Of a stretch of DNA of 64,000 nucleotides, positions 1-10,860 are shown piece by piece; the first letter of the stretch is position 1; every line of letters begins with the position of its first letter. This stretch comes from Staphylococcus marylandisciuri (GTDB lineage Bacteria; Bacillota; Bacilli; Staphylococcales; Staphylococcaceae): assembly GCF_025519785.1 (NCBI RefSeq), contig NZ_JAOPKZ010000015.1, forward strand, positions 23,343-87,342, written 5' to 3'. The position numbers and the translations under genes are program-made. The notes under the pieces were generated by a model that saw only the letters and a list, made by a program, of their open reading frames with translations, did not search any database and had not been told where the DNA came from.

Positions 1-1371
1 AATGAGTTACAAGAACAAATTAAGAGCTTAGAGGAACGCTATAATTTAGATTTTGATCTAGATGACCAATATCGTATACGCGATCAGTGGCATAATGCGA
101 TTAAGCATAAAGAATCATTAAATAAAAAAGCGGAATATCTCCATCAAACGTTAAAAGAAACAACCGCAGAATTAAGTACTGTTAAGAATCAAATCTCACA
201 AATCAAGCAAGAACTTAAAGTTTCAGATCGCATGTCGGATGATCTTGTAATTGATGGTATTACTACGATGAACAAGATAAAAGATTTGGGTCATCATATT
301 GAAGAGTTAAAAGAAACGCGGGATCATCTCGATAAATATTTAGAAGACTTTTACACACATGGTAAGGAAGTCACTAAACATCAAATTCCAAACTTTAATC
401 AGTTATCTTTCTTCCATGATGTACGTCAGTGGTTACAAGAAGCACAAGCATCATTGGATTACAGAAGACGCAATAATGACCAAATAACACTGTTAAGCAA
501 CGAGTTGAAACAACTGAAACAGCGCTTGGAAGACAATATCAAAGTCATCGATACGCTTTTCGATTTCACAGATGTTGATAATGAAGAAGATTACTATAAA
601 CATTATGAACTATCTAAACGCTATGAGAATAATTTAAATCGATTTAATGACTTAACACAGTATCTAGAAAATCAAAATTATTCTTATGAAGATAGTTCAG
701 CGCTAAGTTCTAAGAGTGAAGCACATCTCACTGAGGAAAATAAGCGTTTATCTAAACAAATAGATGATTATAATGAGCAGTACTTAGAGATTCAAAAAGA
801 AGTGAGTGATCTGAATTCTCAAATTACCCAAATGGAGACAGATCAAACGCTAGCTGATTTAAGACATAAATACCATATATTGAAGAATCAAATGAATGAG
901 GAAGCTAAAGATTGGGCTAGCTTGAGTTATCTTCAAGCTTTAGTTGACGGTCATATTGCTCAAATCAAGGATAAACGATTACCACAAGTAGTTAACGAAG
1001 CTACACATATATTTAACAGATTAACAGAAGGACATTATGTTCAAGTTTCATATGTAAGTGATGAATTGATGGTGAAACAACGTAATGGACAGATTTATCA
1101 CCCGGTTGAACTCAGTCAATCCACTAAAGAAATTCTTTATATTTCTTTACGTCTAAGCTTGATTAAAACTTTAAAACCTTATTATCCATTCCCAATTATT
1201 ATTGATGATGCTTTCGTTCATTTCGATAAAAATAGAAAAGAACTTATGATGAAGTACATCAGACAGCTCCCTGAAGATTATCAGGTATTGTACTTTACTT
1301 GTGCCAAAGATAATAATATACCTTCTAAACAATTGGTTACTTTAAATAAAGTAGAGGACGGTGCTAAATAA
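1..1371 (+). CDS. SbcC/YhaN-like AAA ATPase, C-terminal part (5' end outside window)
   Basis: The reading frame is open from base 1, so the N-terminal half with Walker A lies upstream. The visible part is a long charged coiled coil (roughly the first 290 residues seen) followed by an ABC-type ATPase C-lobe. This has a signature-like stretch [15 protein letters not shown], a Walker B strand [14 protein letters not shown] and a D-loop region. This is the layout of the SMC/Rad50-like proteins encoded next to yhaM in Firmicutes (YhaN in Bacillus), which usually sit after an SbcD-like phosphoesterase. A role in DNA end or recombination processing is inferred from the family. The stop codon overlaps the yhaM start (TAATG), so the two genes are translationally coupled. 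Product class is confident; exact function is not. Confidence 0.85.
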   Translation, partial: NELQEQIKSLEERYNLDFDLDDQYRIRDQWHNAIKHKESLNKKAEYLHQTLKETTAELSTVKNQISQIKQELKVSDRMSDDLVIDGITTMNKIKDLGHHIEELKETRDHLDKYLEDFYTHGKEVTKHQIPNFNQLSFFHDVRQWLQEAQASLDYRRRNNDQITLLSNELKQLKQRLEDNIKVIDTLFDFTDVDNEEDYYKHYELSKRYENNLNRFNDLTQYLENQNYSYEDSSALSSKSEAHLTEENKRLSKQIDDYNEQYLEIQKEVSDLNSQITQMETDQTLADLRHKYHILKNQMNEEAKDWASLSYLQALVDGHIAQIKDKRLPQVVNEATHIFNRLTEGHYVQVSYVSDELMVKQRNGQIYHPVELSQSTKEILYISLRLSLIKTLKPYYPFPIIIDDAFVHFDKNRKELMMKYIRQLPEDYQVLYFTCAKDNNIPSKQLVTLNKVEDGAK

Positions 1372-2312
1372 TGCGAAATGCTGAAAAATTAAAGCCAGGC
1401 GATTCGGTCAACCATTTCTTCTTGATTCATAAAGCTACTCAAGGTGTTACTGCTCAAGGTAAAGACTACATGACACTTCATTTACAAGATAAAAGTGGTG
1501 AATTAGAGGCAAAGTTTTGGACAGCAACTAAAGAAGACATGAAGATTCTTGAACCTGAAATAATTATTTTAGCTAAAGGTGACATCATCAATTATCGTGG
1601 TAGAAAACAGATGAAAATGAATGGTTATCGATTAGCCAATGAGGAAGATAACTTAAAAGCGCAAGACTTTATTAGTGGAGCACCCTTGAGTCCCGAAGAA
1701 ATTAAAAGTCAGATATCTCAATTTATCTTTGATATAGAGAATGCTTCATTACAACGAATAACTAGACACCTAGTGAGAAAGTATGAGGAAGCATTTTATA
1801 CATTTCCAGCAGCAAGCTCTCATCATCACAATTTCGCGAGTGGTTTAAGTTATCACGTGCTAACGATGTTAGAAATAGCTAAATCACTGTGCGATATTTA
1901 TCCTATTTTGAATCGTGGTTTATTATACAGTGCTATTATTTTACATGATTTAGGCAAAGTAAAAGAATTGAGCGGCCCAGTAGCTACTACCTATACCGTT
2001 GAGGGAAATTTGCTAGGGCATATTTCAATAGCTAGTGATGAGGTAGCGGAAACAGCTAAAGAATTAGGTATCGAAGGAGAAGAAGTGATGTTATTGCGCC
2101 ATATGATATTAGCTCATCATGGTAAGATGGAATACGGATCTCCTAAGATGCCGCATTTAAAAGAAGCGGAAATCTTATTCTTCATCGATAATATCGATGC
2201 TAAGTTAAACATGTTTGAAAAAGCATTTGGTAAAATTGAAAAGGGTGAATTTACAGAGAAGATTTTCGGTTTAGAAGGTCGACGTTTCTACAAACCGAGT
2301 ACGTTAGAATGA
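1371..2312 (+). CDS. yhaM: 3'-5' exoribonuclease YhaM (Cbf1)
   Basis: 313 residues, the normal length for YhaM/Cbf1. The N-terminal 100 residues form an OB-fold-like nucleic-acid-binding domain ([21 protein letters not shown]). An HD-superfamily metal-dependent domain follows, with [16 protein letters not shown] near residue 151 and the HD pair in [11 protein letters not shown] near 192. Known members trim RNA 3' ends by a few nucleotides and also act on single-stranded DNA. The gene starts inside the stop codon of the preceding ATPase gene and is followed by a strong inverted repeat at 2360-2410 shared with the convergent prsA. Confidence 0.93.
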   Translation: MRNAEKLKPGDSVNHFFLIHKATQGVTAQGKDYMTLHLQDKSGELEAKFWTATKEDMKILEPEIIILAKGDIINYRGRKQMKMNGYRLANEEDNLKAQDFISGAPLSPEEIKSQISQFIFDIENASLQRITRHLVRKYEEAFYTFPAASSHHHNFASGLSYHVLTMLEIAKSLCDIYPILNRGLLYSAIILHDLGKVKELSGPVATTYTVEGNLLGHISIASDEVAETAKELGIEGEEVMLLRHMILAHHGKMEYGSPKMPHLKEAEILFFIDNIDAKLNMFEKAFGKIEKGEFTEKIFGLEGRRFYKPSTLE

Positions 2313-2359
2313 ACCAATCATTTTAACGATAATACTATTCATCAAATAATATGAAAATA

Positions 2360-2410
2360 GGGAGCGGGACAGAAATCTTTTTATTCAAATTAGATTTCTG
2401 TCCCGCTCCC
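2360..2410. terminator. Bidirectional hairpin, minimal module-A repeat
   Basis: The arms GGGAGCGGGACAGAAATC and GATTTCTGTCCCGCTCCC are perfectly complementary around a T/A-rich loop. It lies between the convergent yhaM and prsA genes, so it can terminate both. It is the shortest form of the dispersed repeat called module A in this annotation. Confidence 0.75.
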
Positions 2411-2495
2411 TTATATTAATTATTGATATAGCTCAACTTAGCAACTACTCATCAACCTTAATAAGTATTCAAACGAGATGTGTCATTGCGAAAGG

Positions 2496-3485
<990 letters not shown>

Positions 3486-3555
3486 TCTCAGTCTCCTTTA
3501 TGTAAGAAATAACATCGTAAATATAACATACTATTATTTAAGCACCAATTTTTTT

Positions 3556-3722
3556 GAGAGAGACTGGGACATAATGTAATGTCTCAGGCTCTTTCAGCAT
3601 CTTGGCAGTAGATGACTGATTTGAAAACGCGCTTGTATCAAGCTTTTTTCAATTCTAGTCATCCTTGCCGGGGCGGGACTACGAAATCTTTTTTATTCAA
3701 ATTAGATTTCTGTCCCGCTCCC
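3556..3722 (-). repeat. Dispersed repeat module A, reverse orientation
   Basis: Near-complete module A reading on the minus strand. It has three inverted repeats: GGGACAGAAATC/GATTTCGTAGTCCC, the long GATGACT...AGTCATC stem around GCTTGATACAAGC, and a degenerate CTGGGAC/GTCTCAG stem. It lies between the prsA promoter side and the downstream DUF3267 gene. Confidence 0.85.
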
Positions 3723-3922
3723 TGAATGTATTATAACCTTACTCTATATTAAAGTATCTCAAAATCAACTTAAGTAAGCAAAAAATATATATTTTCCTGA
3801 TGATATTCGACAGTCAATTTTAGTATTGGAATAGTAAAGAGAAAGAGGTACATAACAAAGACGTCATATATCTTGTCATGTACCTCTATTTGATTAAAAA
3901 ATACTCATCATGTCTTTAATAG

Positions 3923-4483
3923 TTATACGTTACGAGAAAGAACTTTCACTTTTCTTAAAATATTTATACCCGTTTGATGCTCTTCAATATAGTTACCTTC
4001 ATTAGAGAGTAGAATAATCTTAATATATAAAAAGTCTAAAACTGAGAAGCCCATATTCATAGCTACCAAAAACATAAAATAATGTCCATAAGCTAGAAAA
4101 TGAACTGTTAACATGATACCCAATAAAGTAATTAAAATAAAAGGTAATATTAAACCGAGCGCAAAGTAGTATTTGTTGACAGGTGTGTTTACGTACACAT
4201 TATAAAATGGTAAAGATTTCTTTTTATTAATCTTATAAATTCTAAATGAGTGATAGTACGGTAACAGAAAGAATAAATGAAAAATTTTGTGAAAAGGGTA
4301 TAAAAGTATTGCTGCTACAATAAATACTAAAAAATAGTGATCGGATAAACGAACATCGGAATAATAGTGCATGATTTCATAACAGATTAAAAAAGAGATA
4401 ATGGTTGTCACAAAACCGAGAAATGCAATTCGTGGTAATCCAAATCGAGCATTAATATCAATTTGTCTTGTACATAAAAACAT
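3923..4483 (-). CDS. DUF3267-like membrane protein
   Basis: 186 residues from an ATG preceded by AAGGAGAT. The longer reading from 4516 lacks a ribosome site, so this start is preferred. At least four hydrophobic segments are visible (about residues 18-35, 50-68, 105-125, 135-155). After the second comes an HxxxH-like motif (PFHKIFHLFF), which in the DUF3267 family is suspected to be a zinc-binding, site-2-protease-like motif. No substrate can be named. Staphylococci carry a related gene beside prsA/hit, and that position supports the family assignment. Confidence 0.6.
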   Translation of the reverse strand: MFLCTRQIDINARFGLPRIAFLGFVTTIISFLICYEIMHYYSDVRLSDHYFLVFIVAAILLYPFHKIFHLFFLLPYYHSFRIYKINKKKSLPFYNVYVNTPVNKYYFALGLILPFILITLLGIMLTVHFLAYGHYFMFLVAMNMGFSVLDFLYIKIILLSNEGNYIEEHQTGINILRKVKVLSRNV

Positions 4484-4686
4484 AAGCCTTATCTCCTTGA
4501 TTTCATAATATGTCATCCAAGTACGATAGTATTATGTATCCAAACGAATCAAACGTCAAGTAATGTTTGATTCGTTATAAAATTGTATGACATCATAATT
4601 GGTCCAAAGTAACTATCGCTACAAACTCAGTAATTATCGATGAAATTCAGTACTAGAGATCATTGTATTTTAATATCAGAAATTAA

Positions 4687-4722
4687 AATAACGGTCAGTG
4701 ACTATTTCACCAACCGTTAAAA
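4687..4722 (-). terminator. Hairpin with ACGGTCAGTGA / TCACCAACCGT arms
   Basis: The stem AACGGT...ACCGTT encloses a second GTGA/TCAC pairing. On the minus strand it is followed by a T-rich run. Essentially the same hairpin recurs downstream of pckA at 25684-25719. It may back up the stronger minus-strand terminator just upstream. Confidence 0.45.
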
Positions 4723-4765
4723 ATATACTACCATATCGTAATAAAGAGAAACGCTAAACAATTTT

Positions 4766-4800
4766 TATGAAAATCACCTTAATGCTTTTTAGGGTGATCT
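4766..4800 (-). terminator. Rho-independent terminator downstream of the YtxH-like gene
   Basis: On the minus strand ATCACCCT pairs with AGGTGAT around an A-rich loop, and TTTTCATAAAA follows. It lies about 80 bases after the stop of the minus-strand gene ending at 4880. Confidence 0.6.
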
Positions 4801-4879
4801 GCCCGAGCTTAATAGTAGTTATTGTAAATCATTTCTGTTCTATAACCACTTATTTCAATTGAACACGATAATGTAGCGC

Positions 4880-5245
4880 TTATTTTTCAAAAGTTTTACT
4901 TATTTCTTCGCCTCGGTTTTGCAAGTTCTCGATATTACTTTGAATGCGTTCGATATTTGGATTAATGTCGGATTTAAAGTTACCGATAAGTTCTTTGACT
5001 TCATCACCAATAGAACTACCAAACTCTTTACTTTCAGATTTAATTTGATGGACGTAATTCACTATATCATTGACGCTTTGAGTTATCGTATTAATTTCTC
5101 TATCGAGTTCAGACTCAGCGCCTACAGGTTGCTTAGTTGAAATGTGAGAGGCGTTAGCTCTTTTACGGTCACGATTCATGAGCATTACACCTAAGCCTGT
5201 TGCAACACCTGCACTAGCGCCTAATAGGATTTGCACAGCTTTCAT
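4880..5245 (-). CDS. YtxH-like small membrane-anchored protein
   Basis: 121 residues. The N-terminal hydrophobic helix (VQILLGASAGVATGLGVMLM) is followed by a basic stretch and then an amphipathic helical domain (residues 45-115) predicted to lie in the cytoplasm. This is the layout of YtxH/general-stress-type proteins. There are no catalytic motifs. The gene lies about 70 bases from the hit gene on the same strand, so the two may share a transcript. Function is unknown. Confidence 0.6.
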   Translation of the reverse strand: MKAVQILLGASAGVATGLGVMLMNRDRKRANASHISTKQPVGAESELDREINTITQSVNDIVNYVHQIKSESKEFGSSIGDEVKELIGNFKSDINPNIERIQSNIENLQNRGEEISKTFEK

Positions 5246-5313
5246 ATGAATTCTCCTTACGTTTCAAAGTCTATACTTATTTCATTTATACCCTACATGA
5301 TTTAAATTAAGCA

Positions 5314-5742
5314 TTATTCGCCTAGTTGATTGCGAATTAATTTAGCTATTTCTGCTTTTTTATCATCGTTTAATTCGTCTTCATGCGTTTCCCATTTGTA
5401 ACCAAAACCATCCACATCATTCTCATAGCGTGGTAGGAAATGGAAATGTAAGTGGAACACAGATTGATCTGCAAATTCGCCATTATTCTGCACTATATTT
5501 AAACCATCAGGATTAAAGGCATCTTTAATAGCGTTCGCAACTTTAGGTAAAGCTTCTCCGATATGACGCATGGTCTCAGCATCCGTTTCAAATATGTTAG
5601 CCGATGCTTTCTTAGGTATGAGTAAAGTGTGCCCCTTTGTGACTTGAGAAATATCTAAAAAGGCGTAAACATAATCATTCTCATAAACTTTATGACTGGG
5701 GATTTCTCCCTTAATAATTTGGCTAAAAATCGTTTCAGACAT
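5314..5742 (-). CDS. hit: HIT-family nucleotide hydrolase
   Basis: 142 residues. The histidine triad HLHFHFLP lies near residue 97, preceded by the conserved NNG and DGLN(I) elements typical of Hint/Hit enzymes that hydrolyse nucleoside phosphoramidates or dinucleotides. The start is the ATG at 5742 (AAGGAGTGAAGAGG upstream), giving MSETIFSQIIKGEIPS. The divergent neighbour ecsA is the usual partner in Bacillaceae and Staphylococcaceae. The physiological substrate is not known. Confidence 0.93.
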   Translation of the reverse strand: MSETIFSQIIKGEIPSHKVYENDYVYAFLDISQVTKGHTLLIPKKASANIFETDAETMRHIGEALPKVANAIKDAFNPDGLNIVQNNGEFADQSVFHLHFHFLPRYENDVDGFGYKWETHEDELNDDKKAEIAKLIRNQLGE

Positions 5743-5868
5743 CCTCTTCACTCCTTGATTATCTATTATATTTTATTATAGCATTATAATGATTTAGAAG
5801 TCATTAAATGCTAGTATCTTTATGATTTCCTATAAGAATTTGGTAGAATACCTTTATGGAGGTGCCAT

Positions 5869-6603
5869 ATGTCAGTTAAAGTAGAACATCTCACAGGGGG
5901 TTACGGTAAGAAGCCTGTGATTAAAGATATAAATTTCGAACTTGAGCAAGGTGAAATTGTGGGGCTTATCGGCCTCAATGGAGCAGGGAAGAGTACCACA
6001 ATTAAACATATGTTAGGTTTATTACAACCAACTGAAGGCGAATTGGTTATTTCAAATACAAATATCAAAGAAGATGTTGAAGCATATAGACGAAAGTTAT
6101 CCTATATACCAGAAGCTCCAGTCATTTATGATGAGTTGACTCTAGAAGAACATATATATATGACTGCAATGGCGTACAATATTTCTAGAGAAGAAGCGTT
6201 GAATCGTGCTAAACCTTTACTTAAAACCTTTAGACTTCAGGATCAAATGAAAATCTTTCCTAGTCATTTCTCAAAGGGTATGAAACAAAAAGTCATGATT
6301 ATCTGTGCATTTATCGTTGACCCTGAACTCTATATTATAGATGAGCCTTTCTTAGGTTTAGATCCTCTGGGGATACAGTCGATGTTAGATCTGATGGTAG
6401 ATAAGAAAAAAGAAGGCAGAACGGTCTTAATGAGTACGCACATCCTAGCTACAGCCGAACGCTATTGCGATCGCTTTATCATAATTGATCAAGGCGAGAT
6501 AGTAGCTATAGGTAATTTAGCTGAGTTGAGGGACCAAACGAATATGCATGATAAGACATTAGATGAGATTTACATAGAAGTGACTCAAGGTGGTAATCGT
6601 TGA
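5869..6603 (+). CDS. ecsA: ABC transporter ATPase EcsA
   Basis: 244 residues with a full ABC ATPase set: Walker A GLNGAGKSTT (residue ~37), a Q-loop region, signature FSKGMKQK, Walker B LYIIDEPFLGLD and switch histidine STHIL. It pairs with the membrane subunit EcsB just downstream (TGATG overlap). In Bacillus and S. aureus, Ecs affects intramembrane proteolysis by RasP/Eep, secretion and competence. The transported substrate is still uncertain. GGAGGTG lies six bases before the ATG. Confidence 0.95.
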   Translation: MSVKVEHLTGGYGKKPVIKDINFELEQGEIVGLIGLNGAGKSTTIKHMLGLLQPTEGELVISNTNIKEDVEAYRRKLSYIPEAPVIYDELTLEEHIYMTAMAYNISREEALNRAKPLLKTFRLQDQMKIFPSHFSKGMKQKVMIICAFIVDPELYIIDEPFLGLDPLGIQSMLDLMVDKKKEGRTVLMSTHILATAERYCDRFIIIDQGEIVAIGNLAELRDQTNMHDKTLDEIYIEVTQGGNR

Positions 6604-7826
6604 TGAGTAATCAAGCCATTCATTTATTTAAACAGCGCCGTATAAAAATTGCTAAAGAAAAACGTTACTATAATAAGTTCATATTTAATGGTCATTTCAC
6701 TGTCTTTTTAGTGTTACTATTAGGTGCGTTTATACTCGGTTATGGTCAATGGCTAAAGTCAATCCCGAAAGGTATTAACTATTCTTTGATTACAAGTGTT
6801 ATCTTTGCGTTAACATCAATGTTTCCGATGAGAACACTTTTACAGAATGCAGACCGGTTATTTCTACTCCCGTTTGAAAAGAATATGAAAGATTACATCA
6901 AGTGCAGTTTAATTTATAGTTATTTCCAACGTGTAATGAGACAAATTGCATTACTAATTATTTTCTTTCCATTATTCTTTCAAATTAATCACCATCACTA
7001 TGCCTTTTATATTCTATTTACAATATTGGCACTTGTGCTACCTTTCACAGGACTAATACTGAAGTGGCAATGGTATAAGTACGACCTAGAACATTGGTCC
7101 ATACATCTTATCCTTTTTATTATTTTCACAGCAGGGTACTATATCACATTAGATACTTCTCAACTCACCGGCTTGGCGTCAATCGGTATAGTGTTAGCAA
7201 TATCATTTTTTGTTGGGTTAGCAAATCGTCAACACTTATTTCCATGGGAACGCATGATAGATATAGAGACACAGCATCGCACGAATTACTACAAATTTGT
7301 TAACATGTTTACGGATGTTAAAGACTTAAGTGAAGCCGCTGTAAGAAGACGGTATTTAGATCCAGTACTAAGGGTGCCTAAAGCAAGTCATTTTAACGAG
7401 AATTATATGTACTTGTTTTTATTTAAAAGAAGTTTTGTACGAGGTAAAGATGCCTTTAATATCATTTTGCGCCTCATACTTATAGCTGGTATTTTAATGA
7501 CTTGGTTACATCAACCGATAGTAAGCTTAATAATTGGTTGTCTGTTCACTTATGTTATCTTGCTTCAAATGTCTCAATTCTATACGCAACAAGCTTATGG
7601 TTTATGGCCTCAAGTTTGGCCTGTCGACGATAGTAAAGTCATTAAAGGTTATCAACAATTTCTTTATCGATTGTTGTTGATTATCGCGCTAGTATTTATT
7701 GTTATATATGCTCTAGTTAATCCACTTTACATGTACGCAGGATTACTATTTATCTTAGTGGGTTGGTTAACTATTTTAAACATTATCAAGAAGCTAAAGT
7801 ATCAAGAATCATTATTAAAGGATTAA
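6603..7826 (+). CDS. ecsB: ABC transporter permease EcsB
   Basis: 407 residues from the ATG that overlaps the ecsA stop. About eight hydrophobic helices are visible (for example FTVFLVLLLGAFILGYG, ALLIIFFPLFFQI, LILIAGILMTW, LLLIIALVFIVIYALV), with a cytoplasmic loop around residues 210-280. Length, position after ecsA and helix pattern match EcsB. A terminator follows at 7839-7887. Confidence 0.93.
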   Translation: MSNQAIHLFKQRRIKIAKEKRYYNKFIFNGHFTVFLVLLLGAFILGYGQWLKSIPKGINYSLITSVIFALTSMFPMRTLLQNADRLFLLPFEKNMKDYIKCSLIYSYFQRVMRQIALLIIFFPLFFQINHHHYAFYILFTILALVLPFTGLILKWQWYKYDLEHWSIHLILFIIFTAGYYITLDTSQLTGLASIGIVLAISFFVGLANRQHLFPWERMIDIETQHRTNYYKFVNMFTDVKDLSEAAVRRRYLDPVLRVPKASHFNENYMYLFLFKRSFVRGKDAFNIILRLILIAGILMTWLHQPIVSLIIGCLFTYVILLQMSQFYTQQAYGLWPQVWPVDDSKVIKGYQQFLYRLLLIIALVFIVIYALVNPLYMYAGLLFILVGWLTILNIIKKLKYQESLLKD

Positions 7827-7838
7827 GATATAATGAGA

Positions 7839-7887
7839 GCTCTCTTCAAATTAGCTAACGTAAAGCTAAAAGAAGAGAGCTTCTTTA
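7839..7887 (+). terminator. Terminator of ecsAB
   Basis: GCTCTCTTC pairs with GAAGAGAGC, with a second inner pairing TTAGCT/AGCTAA, followed by TTCTTT. It begins about 12 bases after the ecsB stop. Confidence 0.75.
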
Positions 7888-7915
7888 TAATATAAATTAT
7901 CTACTTTGACTGTGA

Positions 7916-8416
7916 TCAATCTTCGATAGGATAAAGATAGCGTTCAAAGTAACTAGAGTGTTGTCCTGAAGAACCAAAGAAATGACTCAAGGCACTTTTA
8001 GAAAAGTTATCTTTGAAAGTAGTTGATTGTTTAAAATCTTCATAATCTCTCCGTGAATTGAAACCGAAATAGATTTTATATGTCATACCTTTAGTCGGTT
8101 TTAAGAAACGATAACTCTTAAAGCCAGCAAATTTACCGAAATCAGGAGAGATACTCTTAAGTTTATTCTCAAGTTGATAAGCGTGATCTTCAGAAGCAGG
8201 TATGAATAACACTGAATAGAAATGATCTTCATTTAGCTCTCCCGTTGAATTTATCACATCATATATAATTGGGTGTTTCAGTATAGTTTCATCATCAGTT
8301 TCTTCGACGATTACCGAAGAATCTGGAGCAGAGAATTGAAGCAAATTGCGTTCTGGATTCTTTAGTCTAATTTGATTAAGATAACCATACGTACCATATG
8401 TCGCATATAATCTCAT
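7916..8416 (-). CDS. traP: TRAP (target of RNAIII-activating protein), antibiotic-monooxygenase-like fold
   Basis: 166 residues from ATG at 8416 (GGGGGAATTAAG upstream), matching staphylococcal TRAP in length and start (MRLYATYGTYGYL). A C-terminal ABM/ferredoxin-like domain is visible (YKIYFGFNSRRDYEDFKQS). TRAP was once proposed to sense RAP and activate agr, but later genetic work disputed that. Related proteins (HmoB-like) bind haem, and the position next to hemEHY fits a haem-related role. Function should be treated as unsettled. Confidence 0.9.
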   Translation of the reverse strand: MRLYATYGTYGYLNQIRLKNPERNLLQFSAPDSSVIVEETDDETILKHPIIYDVINSTGELNEDHFYSVLFIPASEDHAYQLENKLKSISPDFGKFAGFKSYRFLKPTKGMTYKIYFGFNSRRDYEDFKQSTTFKDNFSKSALSHFFGSSGQHSSYFERYLYPIED

Positions 8417-8805
8417 CTTAATTCCCCCTTGAAGCTGCTTGTATTTAGTGCTGGATATTGAAGGTAAAATCAAATTTCATAGCCAGCGATCTCATATTTC
8501 TATTAACATAATTCTATGATAATCAAACATTTTTAAGAATTTCAAAGCAGGTCTGTACTTTGAAAAGTGAAAGCCTCAAAGTTAATACAGCAATTTACCT
8601 ATAAGATAAGGCTTTATCAAAAGCTCTGTTGATTGAGTTAAAAATGTTAATAGAGATAAATCAAGCTCGCATATGTTAAGATATTTATTGTCTTTAAATA
8701 TAACATATACTATGCTGAAATGCTCAGCTGAGCGTGGTGTTTTGTCATTTTTATGACATTTAAGCACTTTAAAATACGAACGATAAGGCGTTATGGTAAT
8801 ATAAA

Positions 8806-8820
8806 TAAGAATGATTATTA
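8806..8820 (+). promoter_or_regulatory. Fur/PerR-family-like operator before hemE
   Basis: TAAGAATGATTATTA matches the 7-1-7 inverted repeat TGATAATnATTATCA at 11 of 14 defined positions. It sits directly before the hemE ribosome site, where a repressor could block transcription. Iron or peroxide control of haem synthesis is plausible, but no binding data can be read from sequence. Confidence 0.4.
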
Positions 8821-8833
8821 AGTAGGGGGAAGC

Positions 8834-9871
8834 ATGGTGTCTACTAAGAATAATACGATATTAAATATGATTGCAGGAAAAACAGTGGATCACACTCCTG
8901 TCTGGTTTATGAGACAAGCGGGTAGATCTCAACCAGAATATCGACGTTTGAAAGAGAAGTATTCGTTGTTTGAAATCACTCATCAACCGGAACTTTGTGC
9001 ATATGTTACGCATTTACCTGTTGATAATTATCATACTGATGCAGCAGTACTTTATAAAGATATTATGACTCCCTTAAAACCGATTGGCGTTGATGTGGAT
9101 ATAAAGTCTGGGGTAGGGCCTGTCATTTCTAATCCTATAACTTCTGTACAAGACGTAGAGAAACTAGGTCAAATCGATCCTAAACGTGATGTACCTTACG
9201 TACTTGATACGATTAAGTTACTCACTGAAGAAAAATTAAATGTCCCTCTAATTGGATTTACAGGCGCGCCATTTACTTTAGCGAGCTATATGATTGAAGG
9301 CGGCCCATCTAAGAACTATCATATGACCAAAGCTATGATGTATCGAGATGAAGAAACATGGTTTAAACTTATGGATCACTTGGTAGAGATGTCTATCACA
9401 TATGTTACAGCTCAAATTGAAGCCGGTGCCGAATTGATACAAATATTTGATTCATGGGTAGGCGCACTTAATGTGCGAGATTATCAATATTACATTAAGC
9501 CTGCTATGCATAAATTAGTATCTGGAATAAAAGCTAAGTACGACGTTCCTGTTATTTTATTCGGAGTAGGTGCTAGCCATTTAGCCGACGAGTGGAATGA
9601 TTTACCTATAGATGTTCTTGGCTTAGATTGGCGTTTACAAATTTCTGAAGTTAGAGATAGAGGCTTTTCTAAAACATTACAAGGTAACTTAGACCCTTCT
9701 TTACTCTTAGCTCCTTGGAACGTGATTGAGAAGAACCTTAAGATGATACTAGATGAAGGTCGGACATACGGTCGGCACATCTTTAATTTGGGGCACGGTG
9801 TCTTTCCTCAAGTTAAACCCGAGACGCTTAAGAAAGTAAGCCGTTTCGTTCACAATTATACTAAACGTTAA
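8834..9871 (+). CDS. hemE: Uroporphyrinogen decarboxylase
   Basis: 345 residues. It decarboxylates the four acetate side chains of uroporphyrinogen III to give coproporphyrinogen III in the cytoplasm. The family motifs are present: [16 protein letters not shown] near residue 22 (substrate-binding arginines) and [11 protein letters not shown] with the essential aspartate near residue 77. First gene of hemEHY. The start is ATG after AGGGGGAAGC. Confidence 0.97.
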   Translation: MVSTKNNTILNMIAGKTVDHTPVWFMRQAGRSQPEYRRLKEKYSLFEITHQPELCAYVTHLPVDNYHTDAAVLYKDIMTPLKPIGVDVDIKSGVGPVISNPITSVQDVEKLGQIDPKRDVPYVLDTIKLLTEEKLNVPLIGFTGAPFTLASYMIEGGPSKNYHMTKAMMYRDEETWFKLMDHLVEMSITYVTAQIEAGAELIQIFDSWVGALNVRDYQYYIKPAMHKLVSGIKAKYDVPVILFGVGASHLADEWNDLPIDVLGLDWRLQISEVRDRGFSKTLQGNLDPSLLLAPWNVIEKNLKMILDEGRTYGRHIFNLGHGVFPQVKPETLKKVSRFVHNYTKR

Positions 9872-9919
9872 AGTTGCAATTATTTGATAAGACTTTTAAA
9901 GGAGAAAGGAAGATCTCTA

Positions 9920-10843
9920 ATGACTAAGACGGTAGGTTTGCTAGTAATGGCTTATGGAACTCCATACAAAGAAAGTGATATTGAACCATATTATACGGAT
10001 ATAAGACATGGTAAGAAACCATCTGAAGAAGAGATACAAGACTTAAAGGATAGATATGAGTTTATCGGTGGTCTTTCTCCACTAGCCCATACTACTGATA
10101 AACAAGCCGAAGCTTTGTGTGACGCTTTAAATGAGGCTTATGACGATGTGAACTTTAAGCTCTATATAGGCTTGAAACACATTCACCCTTATATAGAAGA
10201 TGCAGTGCAAGCTATGAGTCACGACGGGATTGAAGACGCAGTCACTGTTGTTCTTGCGCCACATTACTCTTCTTTCTCTGTTGGTTCATACGATAAAAGG
10301 GCAGAAGATGAGGCGCAGAAATATGCCATCAAACTGACTCATGTTAAACATTACTTTGAGCAACCTAAATTCATTCAATACTGGACGGAAAAGATCAATG
10401 AAACGCTAGATTTAATACCAGATTCTGAACATGATGACACTGTTCTCGTCGTTTCTGCGCATAGTTTACCTAAGGGGATGATTGAAAAAAATAACGATCC
10501 ATACCCTAATGAATTGCATGAGACTAGAAAGTTACTTGAAGAGAATTCAAACATTGTGCATGTGGCAGAAGGTTGGCAATCAGAAGGTCATACTGGGACG
10601 CCTTGGTTGGGCCCAGATGTACAGGATTTAACTAGAGATTTATATAACAAGCACGGTTATAAGCATTTTATTTACACACCAGTAGGCTTCGTATGTGAGC
10701 ATTTAGAAGTCTTATATGATAATGATTATGAATGTAAAGTAGTGTGCGATGAACTAGGTGTAAACTATTACCGCCCACAAATGCCCAATACTGATAGCTT
10801 ATTTATAGGGGCGATTGTTGATGAGGTTAAATCAATTTACTAA
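9920..10843 (+). CDS. hemH: Coproporphyrin III ferrochelatase (CpfC)
   Basis: 307 residues from the ATG at 9920 with AAAGGAGAAAGGA upstream; the in-frame extension to 9884 is not needed. The catalytic histidine is in VVSAHSLPKGM and the partner glutamate in VGFVCEHLEVLYD. In Firmicutes this enzyme inserts iron into coproporphyrin III rather than protoporphyrin. It lies 49 bases after hemE and 17 before hemY, in one operon. Confidence 0.96.
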   Translation: MTKTVGLLVMAYGTPYKESDIEPYYTDIRHGKKPSEEEIQDLKDRYEFIGGLSPLAHTTDKQAEALCDALNEAYDDVNFKLYIGLKHIHPYIEDAVQAMSHDGIEDAVTVVLAPHYSSFSVGSYDKRAEDEAQKYAIKLTHVKHYFEQPKFIQYWTEKINETLDLIPDSEHDDTVLVVSAHSLPKGMIEKNNDPYPNELHETRKLLEENSNIVHVAEGWQSEGHTGTPWLGPDVQDLTRDLYNKHGYKHFIYTPVGFVCEHLEVLYDNDYECKVVCDELGVNYYRPQMPNTDSLFIGAIVDEVKSIY

Positions 10844-10860
10844 AGGAAGCGTGGATTAAA

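Noticed and set aside
7916..8416. TRAP as proven quorum-sensing regulator of agr
   Set aside because: The gene is clear, but its role in agr control was not reproduced in later work, so I do not assign that function.
8582..8767. 61-residue frame upstream of hemE
   Set aside because: It has no ribosome site or recognisable homology, and the region looks like leader DNA.
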